The position numbers and the translations under genes are program-made. Positions 17,490 through 26,047 of a stretch of 64,000 nucleotides of DNA are shown piece by piece; the first letter of the stretch is position 1, and every line of letters starts with the position of its first letter. Source of the stretch: Pseudomonas proteolytica (GTDB lineage Bacteria; Pseudomonadota; Gammaproteobacteria; Pseudomonadales; Pseudomonadaceae); the NCBI RefSeq assembly GCF_007858275.1, contig NZ_VFEV01000003.1, forward strand, positions 186,001-250,000, given 5' to 3'. Below the pieces are notes generated by a model. The model did not search any database. It was not told the DNA's origin and worked only from the letters and a program-made list of their open reading frames with translations.

Positions 17490-17936
17490 ATGCCCGACCT
17501 AGATATTCTGAGTGACGCCGAGCGCGAAGCGCTGAGCGCCGTGATGCTGGAGCCTGATTTACCGCCGCAGCGGGTGCTGATCGTCGATGACGATAAAGAC
17601 GCCCGGGAATTGCTGGCCGAAATCCTGGGGCTGGACGGCATTCGCTGCATGACGGCGGACAGTGGCGAGGCTGCGTGGGAATTGTTGAAGTCCAGCACTT
17701 CCATCGGCTTACTGATCACCGACCTGCGCATGGCACCCAGCAACGGCCTGCAACTTATCCGCCAGGTGCGCGAATCCACACGCGCGGCATTGCCGATCAT
17801 CATCATGTCCGGGGACGCCGAAGCGCCGGACGTGATCGATGCAATGCATCTGAGTGTGGTGGACTTTCTGCTCAAGCCGATTGATAGCGTGAAGTTGGCG
17901 AAGATGGTCAAGCGCGAGTTGGGGATGGCGCAGTAG
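17490..17936 (+). CDS. Single-domain response regulator
   Basis: A 148-residue protein that is almost only a receiver domain. After a 27-residue N-terminal extension (MPDLDILSDAEREALSAVML) come the acidic cluster VLIVDDDKDAR (33-38), phosphoacceptor Asp78 in LLITDLRMAPSNG, the Ser position in IIIMSGDA and the conserved Lys in DFLLKPID. There is no output domain, so it must act through partner proteins, like CheY or Spo0F types. No histidine kinase gene is next to it. The ATG at 17490 follows GAGAGACGT. It is divergent from the DUF294 gene. Confidence 0.85.
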   Translation: MPDLDILSDAEREALSAVMLEPDLPPQRVLIVDDDKDARELLAEILGLDGIRCMTADSGEAAWELLKSSTSIGLLITDLRMAPSNGLQLIRQVRESTRAALPIIIMSGDAEAPDVIDAMHLSVVDFLLKPIDSVKLAKMVKRELGMAQ

Positions 17937-17951
17937 TTACCACTCATCGAA

Positions 17952-17969
17952 ACTGTCAATTCTGACAGT
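17952..17969. promoter_or_regulatory. Palindrome ACTGTCA-ATTC-TGACAGT, candidate operator
   Basis: Perfect 7-bp arms separated by 4 bases, centred about 97 bases before the orphan gene at 18058. There is no T-run, so it is a better operator than terminator. The binding protein is not known to me. Confidence 0.5.
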
Positions 17970-17994
17970 AGAACTCATGGTGCTGAAATTGTTT

Positions 17995-18031
17995 AGTGCT
18001 CTGAAAGCACTGGAACGCAAGTTCCGTGCTT
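17995..18031 (+). promoter_or_regulatory. Mutually exclusive hairpins in the leader of the orphan gene
   Basis: AGTGCT (17995-18000) can pair with AGCACT (18006-18011). The same AAGCAC (18005-18010) can instead pair with GTGCTT (18026-18031), extended by GGAAC/GTTCC around a GCAA tetraloop: 11 base pairs with one bulge. The second hairpin ends about 15 bases before the AGGAG ribosome site at 18047. If transcribed, the RNA would have two alternative folds. Confidence 0.5.
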
Positions 18032-18057
18032 CATAGACCACTGAACAGGAGCTCATC

Positions 18058-18489
18058 ATGAACGTTAAAAAAATGTCTATCGACGATGCTGAACTAGAAG
18101 AAGCCAGGGGCAAGGCTGAAGAGGGGCAAGCCTATATTTTGGTCATTGAGAACAATTCTGCTCGTCTTTTCGTGGCGGATGAGGTGTTTGGATATTTGTC
18201 TTGGACAGCGATACTGGGGCCGGAGCCCGAGCGTATTGACCTGCGTTATGGGAGTGACTTACAGACGGGCTTTCATACTTTCGATGCCGTGGATTTAAGG
18301 CCTTGGTACCGTGCGCCCGACGGCGAACTTTACACTTCCGCTTTAGAAGGTAAGGTTTTTATCAATGTCACTGGGCCAGGGTCTGGCACTGAGTTTGAAC
18401 ATACTGGCGTACTGCTGAACGTACGTTTCGAGAAGAGTGATGGCTCTCCTATTGTGCTCAATGGCACGTTCAATAACTCGTTCACCTGA
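18058..18489 (+). CDS. Orphan protein of unknown function, 143 residues
   Basis: No family is recognised. The protein has no signal peptide or membrane segment. It is acidic at the N terminus (IDDAELEEARGKAEEGQAY) and then looks like an all-beta domain (YILVIENNSARLFVADEVFGYL, VFINVTGPGSGTEFEHTGVLLNVRFE), ending GTFNNSFT. Base composition is clearly lower in G+C than its neighbours, and codon choice is less biased, which suggests later acquisition. It has its own AGGAG ribosome site, a structured leader with a palindrome upstream, and a strong terminator directly after, so it is a one-gene unit under separate control. Confidence 0.75.
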   Translation: MNVKKMSIDDAELEEARGKAEEGQAYILVIENNSARLFVADEVFGYLSWTAILGPEPERIDLRYGSDLQTGFHTFDAVDLRPWYRAPDGELYTSALEGKVFINVTGPGSGTEFEHTGVLLNVRFEKSDGSPIVLNGTFNNSFT

Positions 18490-18515
18490 TGTTTTTGTTA
18501 TTGGAGCCACGTATT

Positions 18516-18548
18516 AAAAAGCCCTGATCTTTCGATCAGGGCTTTTTT
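18516..18548. terminator. Bidirectional intrinsic terminator
   Basis: AAAAAGCCCTGATC, a TTTC loop, then GATCAGGGCTTTTTT: a 9-10 bp stem with A-run and T-run on opposite sides. It serves the orphan gene on the plus strand and glcB on the minus strand. Confidence 0.92.
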
Positions 18549-18560
18549 ACGTGCGGTTAC

Positions 18561-20738
18561 TCAAAGACCATTCTTGGCCTTGAACTCCCTCCGCCGACGA
18601 TGCAACACCGGCTCGGTATAACCGTTGGGTTGCTTGGTCCCTTCAATCACCAACTCCACCGCTGCCTGGAACGCGATATTGCTGTCGAAGTCCGGGGCCA
18701 AGGGACGGTACAGCGCGTCCCCGGCGTTCTGCCGATCCACCACTGGCGCCATGCGCTTGAGGCTTTCCATGACCTGGGCTTCGCTGACCACGCCATGGCG
18801 CAGCCAGTTGGCGATGTGCTGGCTGGAGATACGCAGGGTGGCGCGGTCTTCCATCAGGCCCACATCGTTGATATCCGGCACTTTCGAGCAACCCACGCCC
18901 TGGTCGATCCAGCGCACCACGTAGCCGAGGATGCCCTGGGCGTTGTTGTCCAGCTCGTTGCGGATTTCTTCCTCGGACCAGTCGGTGTTCTGGGCCAGGG
19001 GAATAGTCAGGATGTCGTCCACCGAAGCGCGTTCGCGCTTGGCCAGTTCGGCCTGGCGGGCAAATACGTCGACCTTGTGGTAATGCAGCGCGTGCAGGGC
19101 GGCAGCCGTCGGCGACGGTACCCACGCGGTGTTGGCGCCGGCCAGCGGGTGAGCGATTTTCTGCTCGAGCATGGCGGCCATCAAGTCGGGCATTGCCCAC
19201 ATGCCTTTACCGATTTGCGCACGACCTTGCAGGCCAGTGCTCAAGCCGATATCAACGTTCCAGTTCTCATAGGCGCCGATCCATTTTTCCGCCTTCATCG
19301 CCGCCTTGCGCACCATCGCGCCGGCTTCCATGGAGGTGTGGATTTCGTCGCCGGTGCGGTCGAGGAAGCCGGTGTTGATAAACACCACGCGCTCGCTGGC
19401 AGCCTTGATACAGGCCTTGAGGTTGACCGTGGTGCGGCGCTCCTCGTCCATGATGCCGACCTTGAGGGTGTTGCGCGGCAGGTTCAGCACCTCTTCGATG
19501 CGCCCGAACAGTTCGTTGGTGAACGCGGCTTCTTCGGGGCCGTGCATCTTCGGTTTAACGATGTACACGGAGCCGGTGCGGCTGTTCTTGCGGCTGTTGT
19601 TGCCATTGAGGCTGTGGACCGCTGCCAGGCTGGTGATCAGGCCGTCGAGGATGCCTTCTGGCACTTCATTGCCCTGGGCATCGAGGATGGCGTCGATGGT
19701 CATCAGGTGGCCAACGTTGCGCACGAACAGCAGCGAGCGACCATGCAGGGTCACCGCATTGCCGTCGACACCGGTGTAGGTGCGGTCGGCGTTCATGGTG
19801 CGGGTAAAGGTCTTGCCGCCCTTGGCCACTTCTTCGGCCAGGTCGCCCTTCATCAGGCCGAGCCAGTTGCGGTAGATCACCACTTTGTCGTCGGCATCGA
19901 CGGCGGCGACGGAGTCTTCGCAGTCCATGATGGTGGTCAGCGCGGCTTCCATCAGGATGTCTTTGATGCCGGCGGCGTCGGTCTGGCCGACCGGGGTGCT
20001 GGCGTCGACCTGGATTTCGAAGTGCAGGCCGTTGTGCTTGAACAAGATGGCGATTGGCTGGGCGGCATCGCCCTGGTAGCCGATCAACTGAGCATCGCTG
20101 CGCAGGCCGCTGTTACTGCCACCCTTGAGGCTGACCACCAACTTGCCGTCGACGATCTTGTAGCCGGTGGAATCGACATGGCTGCCGGCGGTGAGCGGTG
20201 CGGCTTCGTCGAGGAAGGCGCGGGCGAAGGCGATGACCTTGTCACCGCGCACCTTGTTGTAGCCCTGGCCTTTCTCGGCGCCGTCGGCTTCGCTGATGGC
20301 GTCGGTGCCATACAGCGCGTCGTACAGCGAGCCCCAACGGGCGTTGGAGGCGTTGAGGGCGAACCGCGCATTCATCACCGGCACCACCAACTGCGGGCCG
20401 GCCATGCGGGCGATTTCGTCATCGACGTTTTGTGTGGTCGCCTGGAAATCCGCCGCTTCTGGCAGCAGGTAGCCAATGTCTTGCAGGAAGGCTTTGTAGG
20501 CCACTGCGTCGTGGGCCTTGCCGGCGTGGGTCTGGTGCCAGGCATCGATCCGCGCTTGGAAATCGTCGCGTTTGGCGAGTAGGGCTTTGTTCTTCGGTGC
20601 CAGGTCGTGGATGACCTTGTCGGCGCCGGCCCAGAACTGGTCGGCGGTCAGGCCGGTACCGGGAATGGCTTCGTTGTTCACGAAGTCGAACAGGACTTTG
20701 GCGACCTGCAGGCCACCGACTTGAACGTGTTCAGTCAT
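18561..20738 (-). CDS. glcB: Malate synthase G
   Basis: Condenses glyoxylate with acetyl-CoA to malate in the glyoxylate shunt and glycolate use. The length of 725 residues is normal for the G isoform. Catalytic motifs are present: the Arg in [11 protein letters not shown], the Glu in [14 protein letters not shown], the metal-binding Asp in [19 protein letters not shown], and the Cys/Asp region [27 protein letters not shown]. The start MTEHVQVGG is preferred over a GTG four codons upstream because GTGAGG there serves as its ribosome site. It stands alone, not in a glc operon. Confidence 0.96.
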   Translation of the reverse strand: MTEHVQVGGLQVAKVLFDFVNNEAIPGTGLTADQFWAGADKVIHDLAPKNKALLAKRDDFQARIDAWHQTHAGKAHDAVAYKAFLQDIGYLLPEAADFQATTQNVDDEIARMAGPQLVVPVMNARFALNASNARWGSLYDALYGTDAISEADGAEKGQGYNKVRGDKVIAFARAFLDEAAPLTAGSHVDSTGYKIVDGKLVVSLKGGSNSGLRSDAQLIGYQGDAAQPIAILFKHNGLHFEIQVDASTPVGQTDAAGIKDILMEAALTTIMDCEDSVAAVDADDKVVIYRNWLGLMKGDLAEEVAKGGKTFTRTMNADRTYTGVDGNAVTLHGRSLLFVRNVGHLMTIDAILDAQGNEVPEGILDGLITSLAAVHSLNGNNSRKNSRTGSVYIVKPKMHGPEEAAFTNELFGRIEEVLNLPRNTLKVGIMDEERRTTVNLKACIKAASERVVFINTGFLDRTGDEIHTSMEAGAMVRKAAMKAEKWIGAYENWNVDIGLSTGLQGRAQIGKGMWAMPDLMAAMLEQKIAHPLAGANTAWVPSPTAAALHALHYHKVDVFARQAELAKRERASVDDILTIPLAQNTDWSEEEIRNELDNNAQGILGYVVRWIDQGVGCSKVPDINDVGLMEDRATLRISSQHIANWLRHGVVSEAQVMESLKRMAPVVDRQNAGDALYRPLAPDFDSNIAFQAAVELVIEGTKQPNGYTEPVLHRRRREFKAKNGL

Positions 20739-21169
20739 TGCTTGCCTCACTCTGCGGAGCTAATTCGCTTTTCAGCTTTTCAATTTACCAATGAAGCCTC
20801 TGGCCATTTAAACCACAAACCCAAGGCACCAGTACATGCCATGAACGGCGGCTGGGTGGTTCCAATCAACGGCGCAAGGCTTGCTGACGGGCTGTTCGGG
20901 GTTCTGACGGCGCCTGGGCAGACATCGACCTAACGTTATGTAGTGCGCGCCGAGGCATACTACATGATGAGTTGCGGTTGTGAAAATTAGACTAAATACG
21001 TCGTTTAGCGACCCACTTTGGTTGTACGGTCACAGCGGGGAATGGGATGTTCTCAAAAAACCAATGGATTGTTCCAGATAAATATAAAAATGGTACACGA
21101 TTTGTTTTGCGGCTCGCTCCTACAGGCAGGTGCCTATAATCGAGTATTCATCACCAGAGGACTGTTGCC
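20739..21169. other. Intergenic region between divergent glcB and the ACT-domain gene
   Basis: No gene is supported. It is AT-richer than its surroundings near 21080. An inverted repeat ATGTAGT (20938-20944) / ACTACAT (20959-20965) could be an operator. A TATAAT hexamer lies at 21136-21141, about 30 bases before the downstream ATG, but no good -35 is placed 17 bases above it. Confidence 0.6.
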
Positions 21170-21688
21170 ATGGACCATCTCGTACTCACCGTCATCGCCG
21201 CCGACAAACCCGGCGTGGTCGAGCGTGTAGCCCACTGCATTGCCGAGCGCGGTGGCAACTGGCTGGAAAGTCGCATGGCCCATATGGCCGGGCAATTTGC
21301 CGGGATCCTGCGGGTCAGTGTGCCAATGGAAAACCGCAGTGAGCTGGTCAGTGCCCTGGAGGACCTGTCCACCCATGGCATTCGTGTGCTGGTCGGTGAA
21401 AGCAGCGGCGCGCAGGCATCGGCAAGCAAGCCGATCCTGATGACCCTGGTGGGCAATGACCGGCCAGGTATCGTGCGCGAAATCACCGCGCTGTTGAGCA
21501 AGCAAGGGGTGAACCTGGAGCGCCTGAGTACCGACGTGCGCCCGGCGCCCATGAGCAGCGACCCGTTGTTTCACGCCGAGGCCGCGCTGGCGGTGCCTTC
21601 CACCCTGGCGCTGGACACGTTGCAGGCTGCCTTGGAAACCCTGGCCGATGATCTGATGGTGGAGTTGCAGCTGCGCAGCGAGGAATAA
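21170..21688 (+). CDS. GcvR-like protein with two ACT domains
   Basis: A 172-residue cytoplasmic protein made of two ACT domains (about 3-75 and 85-168). They are recognised by LVLTVIAADKPGVVERVAHCIAERGGNWLESRMAHMAGQFAGILRV and ILMTLVGNDRPGIVREITALLSKQGVNLERLSTDV, each with the D-x-PG ligand-loop pattern. This is the architecture of the glycine cleavage system repressor GcvR, which binds glycine and controls GcvA in E. coli. Whether this protein has that target is inference. The start ATG follows AGAGGACTG. It is divergent from glcB and followed by a long AT-containing tail with no terminator that I can see. Confidence 0.82.
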   Translation: MDHLVLTVIAADKPGVVERVAHCIAERGGNWLESRMAHMAGQFAGILRVSVPMENRSELVSALEDLSTHGIRVLVGESSGAQASASKPILMTLVGNDRPGIVREITALLSKQGVNLERLSTDVRPAPMSSDPLFHAEAALAVPSTLALDTLQAALETLADDLMVELQLRSEE

Positions 21689-21910
21689 CCGTCCACAGGG
21701 TTGTTCATGGAAATCTTGCATGGGCTTGTGGATAAGCTGTAGAGACTCGGCGCCAGGCCGCGCCGGCCGTGGCTTGCGGAGTGTTGAGCAAAAAACGAGC
21801 AATTTCAAAGGCTTGTGCACAAACGCCGGGGATCAGGTTGTGGATAACCTTGGGGTGAAACCCTGCAAGCCAAGCCGGCTGTGGCTTGCAAGGGTTTGTA
21901 CATTATTTGA

Positions 21911-22810
21911 TCAGCGTTTGCGCAGGCTCAGCCATGCGTCGATGCTGTAGACCGCAAGCCCCGCCCAGATAAATACGAACGCGACCAGGCTGGCGGGGCT
22001 CATGTGTTCGTCGAACAGCAGCACCGCCTGCAGCAGGACCAGGGTTGGCGCCAAGTACTGCAGGAAACCGAGCGTGGTGTACGGCAAGTGCCGCGCGGCG
22101 GCGTTGAAACACACCAGCGGGATCAATGTCACCGGGCCTGCGGCCACCAGCCACCAGGCTTCGGATGTGCTCCAGAACGCCATATTGGCGCTATGGGCGG
22201 TGGGGTTGAGCAGCAGCCACGCCAGGGCAATCGGCACCAGCATCCAGGTTTCCACCACCAGGCCCGGCAATGCCTTGACCGGCGCCTGCTTGCGGATCAA
22301 ACCGTAGAAACCAAAGGTCAACGCCAGCACCAGCGACACCCACGGCAAACTCCCCACCTGCCATACCTGTTGCGCCACACCCACGGCGGCCAGCCCGACG
22401 GCGACCCATTGCAGGCGCCGCAGGCGTTCACCGAGCAGCAGCATGCCCAGCAGCACGTTGACCAGCGGGTTGATGTAGTAACCCAGGCTGGCTTCGAGCA
22501 TGCGCCCACTGTTGACCGACCATACATAGGTCAGCCAGTTGCCTGCGATCAACGAGCCGCTCAACGCCAGGATCGCCAGGCGCTTGGGGTTGTCCCGCAG
22601 TTCGCGCCACCAGCCGGGGTGTTTCCACACCAGCAACAGCAAACCGCCGAACAGCGCCGACCACAGCACGCGGTGGACGATGATTTCGGCGGCCGGCACG
22701 CTGGCGATGGCTTTGAAGTAGAGCGGGAACAGGCCCCAGATGACGTAGGCACTCAGGCCCAGGATATACCCGCGACGCGGGTTGGCGGCTTGCATGCAGA
22801 ATCCTTGCAT
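21911..22810 (-). CDS. rarD: RarD, EamA-family transporter
   Basis: Inner-membrane protein of 299 residues with about ten hydrophobic helices in two EamA repeats. RarD hallmarks are GYILGLSAYVIWGLFPLYFKAI at the start, EIIVHRVLWSALFG, GNWLTYVWSVNSGRMLEASLGYYINPL in the middle, and LQYLAPTLVLLQAVLLFDE near the end. The family was named from chloramphenicol sensitivity, but substrates are unproved; export of small metabolites is likely. Either the first Met or Met6 may be the start. It is transcribed on its own. Confidence 0.88.
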   Translation of the reverse strand: MQGFCMQAANPRRGYILGLSAYVIWGLFPLYFKAIASVPAAEIIVHRVLWSALFGGLLLLVWKHPGWWRELRDNPKRLAILALSGSLIAGNWLTYVWSVNSGRMLEASLGYYINPLVNVLLGMLLLGERLRRLQWVAVGLAAVGVAQQVWQVGSLPWVSLVLALTFGFYGLIRKQAPVKALPGLVVETWMLVPIALAWLLLNPTAHSANMAFWSTSEAWWLVAAGPVTLIPLVCFNAAARHLPYTTLGFLQYLAPTLVLLQAVLLFDEHMSPASLVAFVFIWAGLAVYSIDAWLSLRKR

Positions 22811-22867
22811 AGGCAGCTAACAAAGCCGTGATTGTAAGGAAGTTTGTCTATCGATGGGTCGGCTTTT

Positions 22868-22982
22868 TGTAGGAGCGCGCTTGCTCGCGAAAAACCTGAG
22901 GGCGCCGCTGGGTGTCAGGTTTCCCGCGTTATCGCTAACGACCTTCGTCGGCACGCCGCCCGGAAACAAGCTCGCTCCTACA
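22868..22982. repeat. Imperfect palindromic repeat of the TGTAGGAGC class
   Basis: Begins TGTAGGAGCGCGCTTGCTCGCG and ends AAGCTCGCTCCTACA, with an inner core GTTATCGCTAACGACCTTCGTC. It differs from the GTGGGAGC REPINs elsewhere in the window and represents another repeat family. Confidence 0.75.
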
Positions 22983-23002
22983 TGATGAGCGAGCGTGATT
23001 TC

Positions 23003-23977
23003 CTAGAACAATTTCAGGGGTTCTTCGTTGAGCGCAGACAATTGTTCGCGCAGCGCCAGCACCTGGTCGCCCCAATACCGCTCGCTGCCAAACCACGGGA
23101 AGCTGTGGGGGAATGCCGGATCATCCCAGCGCCGTGCCAGCCAGGCGCTGTAGTGCATCAGGCGCAGGGCGCGCAGAGGCTCGATCAGCGCCAGTTCGCG
23201 AGGATCGAAATCGTGGAATTCCTGGTAGCCGTCCATCAACTCCGACAACTGCCCCAGGCATTCCTGGCGATCGCCGGCGAGCATCATCCATAAATCCTGG
23301 ACCGCCGGGCCCATGCGGCAGTCGTCGAGGTCGACGATATGGAACATCTCATCGCGACACATCATGTTGCCGGGGTGGCAGTCGCCATGCATGCGGATGT
23401 TCTTGTGCGGCGTGGCGCTGTACACATCCTCCACGCGCTTGAGCAAGTCACGGGCCACGGATTCGTAGGCAGGCAGCAGGCTCTTGGGAATGAAGTTGCC
23501 TTCGAGCAACGTGTTCAGGGAGTCATGACCGAAGTTCTTCACCCCCAGGGCTTCACGGTGTTCGAAGGGGCGGGTGGCGCCCACCGCATGCAAGCGCCCG
23601 AGCAACTGCCCAAGGCGGTACAACTGATCGAGATTGCCCGGCTCCGGCGCCCGGCCACCACGGCGAGGGAACAGGGTGAAACGAAAGCCCGCGTGTTCGA
23701 ACAGGCTTTCGCCGTTATGGATCATCGGGGCGACCACAGGCACTTCGCATTCGGCCAGTTCGAAGGTGAAGCGGTGTTCTTCAAGGATCGCTTCGTTGGT
23801 CCAGCGCTGGGGTCGGTAGAACTTGGCGATCAGCGGCTCGCAGTCTTCGATGCCGACTTGATACACCCGGTTTTCGTAGCTGTTGAGCGCCAAAACGCGG
23901 GCGTCGCTGAGAAAACCGATGCTTTCGACAGCGTCGAGAACCAGGTCGGGGGTCAATGTTTCAAACGGGTGGGCCAT
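23003..23977 (-). CDS. srkA: SrkA/RdoA-like serine/threonine kinase (YihE)
   Basis: Aminoglycoside-phosphotransferase-fold protein kinase of 324 residues, cytoplasmic. It has the ATP-binding Lys region EPLIAKFYRPQRW, the catalytic loop IRMHGDCHPGNMMCRD (about 198-213) and the metal-binding IVDLDDCRMGPAVQDLWMM. The E. coli protein protects cells from stress-related death. I placed the start at MAHPFETLTPDLVLDAVE; a longer frame upstream only translates REPIN sequence. It is a single-gene unit with repeats on both sides. Confidence 0.9.
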   Translation of the reverse strand: MAHPFETLTPDLVLDAVESIGFLSDARVLALNSYENRVYQVGIEDCEPLIAKFYRPQRWTNEAILEEHRFTFELAECEVPVVAPMIHNGESLFEHAGFRFTLFPRRGGRAPEPGNLDQLYRLGQLLGRLHAVGATRPFEHREALGVKNFGHDSLNTLLEGNFIPKSLLPAYESVARDLLKRVEDVYSATPHKNIRMHGDCHPGNMMCRDEMFHIVDLDDCRMGPAVQDLWMMLAGDRQECLGQLSELMDGYQEFHDFDPRELALIEPLRALRLMHYSAWLARRWDDPAFPHSFPWFGSERYWGDQVLALREQLSALNEEPLKLF

Positions 23978-24055
23978 GCGAACTCCTGCGCGCAGCAGGT
24001 CGCCGCGTCCGGCCGGGTATGGTAGCGCACCGGGCTGGAGATAGGTGGTGTGTGT

Positions 24056-24133
24056 ACTATCGCCTTCGCGAGCAAGCCCGCTCCCACACTTGGCCGGTGT
24101 ACACAGAAACACTGTGGGCTTGCCCGCGATGAG
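24056..24133. repeat. REPIN whose right arm is split by the MITE
   Basis: ATCGCCTTCGCGAGCAAGCC and CTCCCACAC form the left arm, and GTGGGCTTGCCCGCGATGAG the right arm, which lacks the GAGC stretch normally present. The last 10 bp (24124-24133) are duplicated after the MITE at 24364-24373. Confidence 0.8.
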
Positions 24134-24363
24134 CATAGGTATCTACACAACTTTGCCGCAACGCCTAGATTCAGGCAGATAGCGCAGTTGTGGCGAGCGG
24201 GCTTGCCCCGCGCTGGGCTGCGAAGCAGCCCCAACAAGCCCGCCGCGTTTCTTCAGATAAACCGCGATAGGCGGGTTTAGGGCTGCTTCGCAGCCCAGCG
24301 CGGGGCAAGCCCGCTCGCCACGGGGGAGTTCATTAGTTTGTGAAAGTTGTGTAGATACTTATG
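24134..24363. mobile_element. MITE-like element, copy 2 (230 bp)
   Basis: Ends CATAGGTATCTACACAACTT and its reverse complement with one mismatch over 21 bp, flanked by the 10-bp direct repeat CCGCGATGAG. The internal hairpin runs from 24189 to about 24320 with arms starting GTGGCGAGCGGGCTTGCC. There is no reading frame for a transposase, so mobility would need an enzyme supplied elsewhere. Confidence 0.87.
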
Positions 24364-24387
24364 CCGCGATGAGGCCCTGAAGATCAC

Positions 24388-25152
24388 CTAAACCGGCGTG
24401 CCCAGCAGCACATTGCTCGGCGCAAACTGCACCTGAACCTGCGTGCCTTCACTTGCTGCCAGCGCCTTGAGCTGCTCGGGCGCCGCCAATGCACACAGCA
24501 CCAGGCCATTGGGCAAGGTGATGCGCACCTCACTGGGGCCGTCATCGGCATCAAGCATGGCCTCGATCACGCCGCCCATGCAGTTGAATCCAGGCGTCGG
24601 CGCTTGGTCAGCGGCGATCAGCTCCAGCCAGCCGGCCTTGATCAGCGCGACCACTTCAGTGCCGATTTCCAGTTCCAGGCGCAGGGTGCTGTCATGGGTG
24701 ATTTGCGCATCGAGGGTCAAGCCACCGGCCAGCTCCAGGCGCACTCGATCATTGCGGCCATGGCTGTCGATGGCGATCACTTGGCCATGCAGTTGGTTAC
24801 GCGCACTGGTGCGCAGCATCAGGCGGCCCAGCAGGTTGAAATCGCTGGCGTCTTCGGCAGCCTCCAGGACCTGGGCCTGCACGGTCTGCAGGCGCTGATA
24901 CAGGCGCAATACCCGCTCACCTTCGGCCGAGAGCCGCGCGCCGCCGCCGCCCTTGCCGCCGACGCTGCGTTCAACCAGGGGCTTTTGCGCCAGGTTGTTC
25001 AGTTCATCGATGGCATCCCACGCGGCCTTGTAGCTCAAACCGGCGCTTTTCGCGGCACGGGTGATGGAGCCCTGCTCGGCGATATGTTGCAGCAAGGCGA
25101 TACGCTGGGGGCGACGAACGATATGTTGGCTCAACAGAGACGGTAAAGGCAT
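24388..25152 (-). CDS. modE: Molybdate-responsive regulator ModE
   Basis: A 254-residue transcription factor. An N-terminal winged-helix domain (about 10-110, RIALLQHIAEQGSITRAAKSAGLSYKAAWDAIDELNN and the GGKGGGGARLSAEGERVL wing) precedes two Mop/TOBE molybdate-binding domains (about 122-185 and 193-254), seen as SARNQLHGQVIAID and APSNVLLGTPV-type ends. ModE represses molybdate uptake genes when bound to molybdate; no mod transporter genes are in this window. The start MPLPSLLSQHIVRR is preferred over an ATG five codons upstream. The MITE lies just beyond its 3' end. Confidence 0.92.
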   Translation of the reverse strand: MPLPSLLSQHIVRRPQRIALLQHIAEQGSITRAAKSAGLSYKAAWDAIDELNNLAQKPLVERSVGGKGGGGARLSAEGERVLRLYQRLQTVQAQVLEAAEDASDFNLLGRLMLRTSARNQLHGQVIAIDSHGRNDRVRLELAGGLTLDAQITHDSTLRLELEIGTEVVALIKAGWLELIAADQAPTPGFNCMGGVIEAMLDADDGPSEVRITLPNGLVLCALAAPEQLKALAASEGTQVQVQFAPSNVLLGTPV

Positions 25153-25217
25153 GGCGAACGGCTGCACACTGGCTTGGGATACGCGGGACGTTGCGGGCAG
25201 GCGTCGCCGGAGTCAAG

Positions 25218-25955
25218 TCATGTGCCGGGCTTGGGTGTGCGCGCCAGGCAATACACATCGACCTGGCGCGCGCCGGCGTGTAGCAGCAGGCGGGCCAGGC
25301 TGTGGGCGGTGGCGCCGGTGGTCAGCACATCGTCCACCAGCGCCAGGTGCTGGCCCTGTACCTGCGCGCCTGGGGCCAGGGCAAAGGCCTTGAGCAGGTT
25401 GCGCTGGCGCTGCCTGGCGTCCAGTTGCTGTTGGGCGATGGTGTCCTGGGGGCGCAGCAGCAGTTGTTCATCCACAGGCAGGTCGAGGTCCCGGCCCAGC
25501 CAGCGGGCGAGCATGGTGGCCTGGTTGTAGCCGCGCTGGCGCAGGCGTTTGGCGGCCATCGGCACAGGAAGCAGGCGGTCGGGGCGTGCCAGTTCGGCGT
25601 TGTCGAAGCGGTCTTGCAGGCATTGCCCCAGCAGGCTTGCCAGCAGATGCCCCAGGGGCCATTTGCCCTGATGTTTGAAGCGGCTGATCAGGCTGTCCAG
25701 CGGAAAGCCATAGGTCCAGGGCGCCACGACTTGCTGGAATGCCGGGGGTGAGTGCAGGCATTGGCCGCAGGTCAGGCCGCTGACGGGTAAGGGCAGGGCG
25801 CACACCTGGCAGCAATCCGTCAGCCACGGCAGGTCGATTTCGCAGGCATTGCATAGCGTAGCGGGGGAGTCCGTGGCTTCATCGCAGAGCAAACAGGTCT
25901 GGTTGCTTTTTAACCAGATGTAAACCTCGTGTTTGTAGTCAGGTTGACAGTGCAT
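25218..25955 (-). CDS. comF: ComF-family phosphoribosyltransferase
   Basis: A 245-residue protein with an N-terminal zinc ribbon (CLLC at about 21-24, CNAC, CQVC and CGQC further on) and a type I phosphoribosyltransferase domain with the PRPP-binding motif LALVDDVLTTGAT (about 204-216). Related proteins (ComF, GntX, ComFC) are needed for DNA uptake or use of DNA as nutrient. It is divergent from bioB. The start must lie upstream of the first Cys pair, and the only ATG there is 25955. Its first codons therefore contain the BirA-type box of the bio operon. Confidence 0.88.
   Translation of the reverse strand: MHCQPDYKHEVYIWLKSNQTCLLCDEATDSPATLCNACEIDLPWLTDCCQVCALPLPVSGLTCGQCLHSPPAFQQVVAPWTYGFPLDSLISRFKHQGKWPLGHLLASLLGQCLQDRFDNAELARPDRLLPVPMAAKRLRQRGYNQATMLARWLGRDLDLPVDEQLLLRPQDTIAQQQLDARQRQRNLLKAFALAPGAQVQGQHLALVDDVLTTGATAHSLARLLLHAGARQVDVYCLARTPKPGT
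25919..25949 (+). promoter_or_regulatory. BirA-type operator (bioO) for bioB
   Basis: TGTAAACC, 15 bases, GGTTGACA: this fits the conserved BirA box of proteobacteria (TGTAAACC-N14-16-GGTTTACA) with one mismatch. Its right half contains the TTGACA -35 of the likely bioB promoter, so biotinoyl-AMP-bound BirA would block it. Confidence 0.7.
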
Positions 25956-25971
25956 GAATCTTCCTTAAATA
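25944..25971 (+). promoter_or_regulatory. Likely sigma-70 promoter of bioB
   Basis: TTGACA at 25944-25949 and TAAATA at 25966-25971 are separated by 16 bases. The start of transcription would lie about 70 bases before the bioB ATG. Confidence 0.55.
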
Positions 25972-26047
25972 TGCCGAGCATCCGTGTCGTGCCTGTGGGT
26001 ATTGCCCTTCCCACAGCGCTTGCCCAAGCATAAACAAGGAATCGCCC

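Noticed and set aside
18600..20582. 660-codon frame on the plus strand
   Set aside because: It lies antisense to glcB, whose motifs are certain. Its composition (Gly, Ala, Val, His rich) is the usual shadow of a GC-rich gene.
23978..24136. 53-codon N-terminal extension of srkA
   Set aside because: It translates REPIN DNA and precedes the normal family start; not credible.
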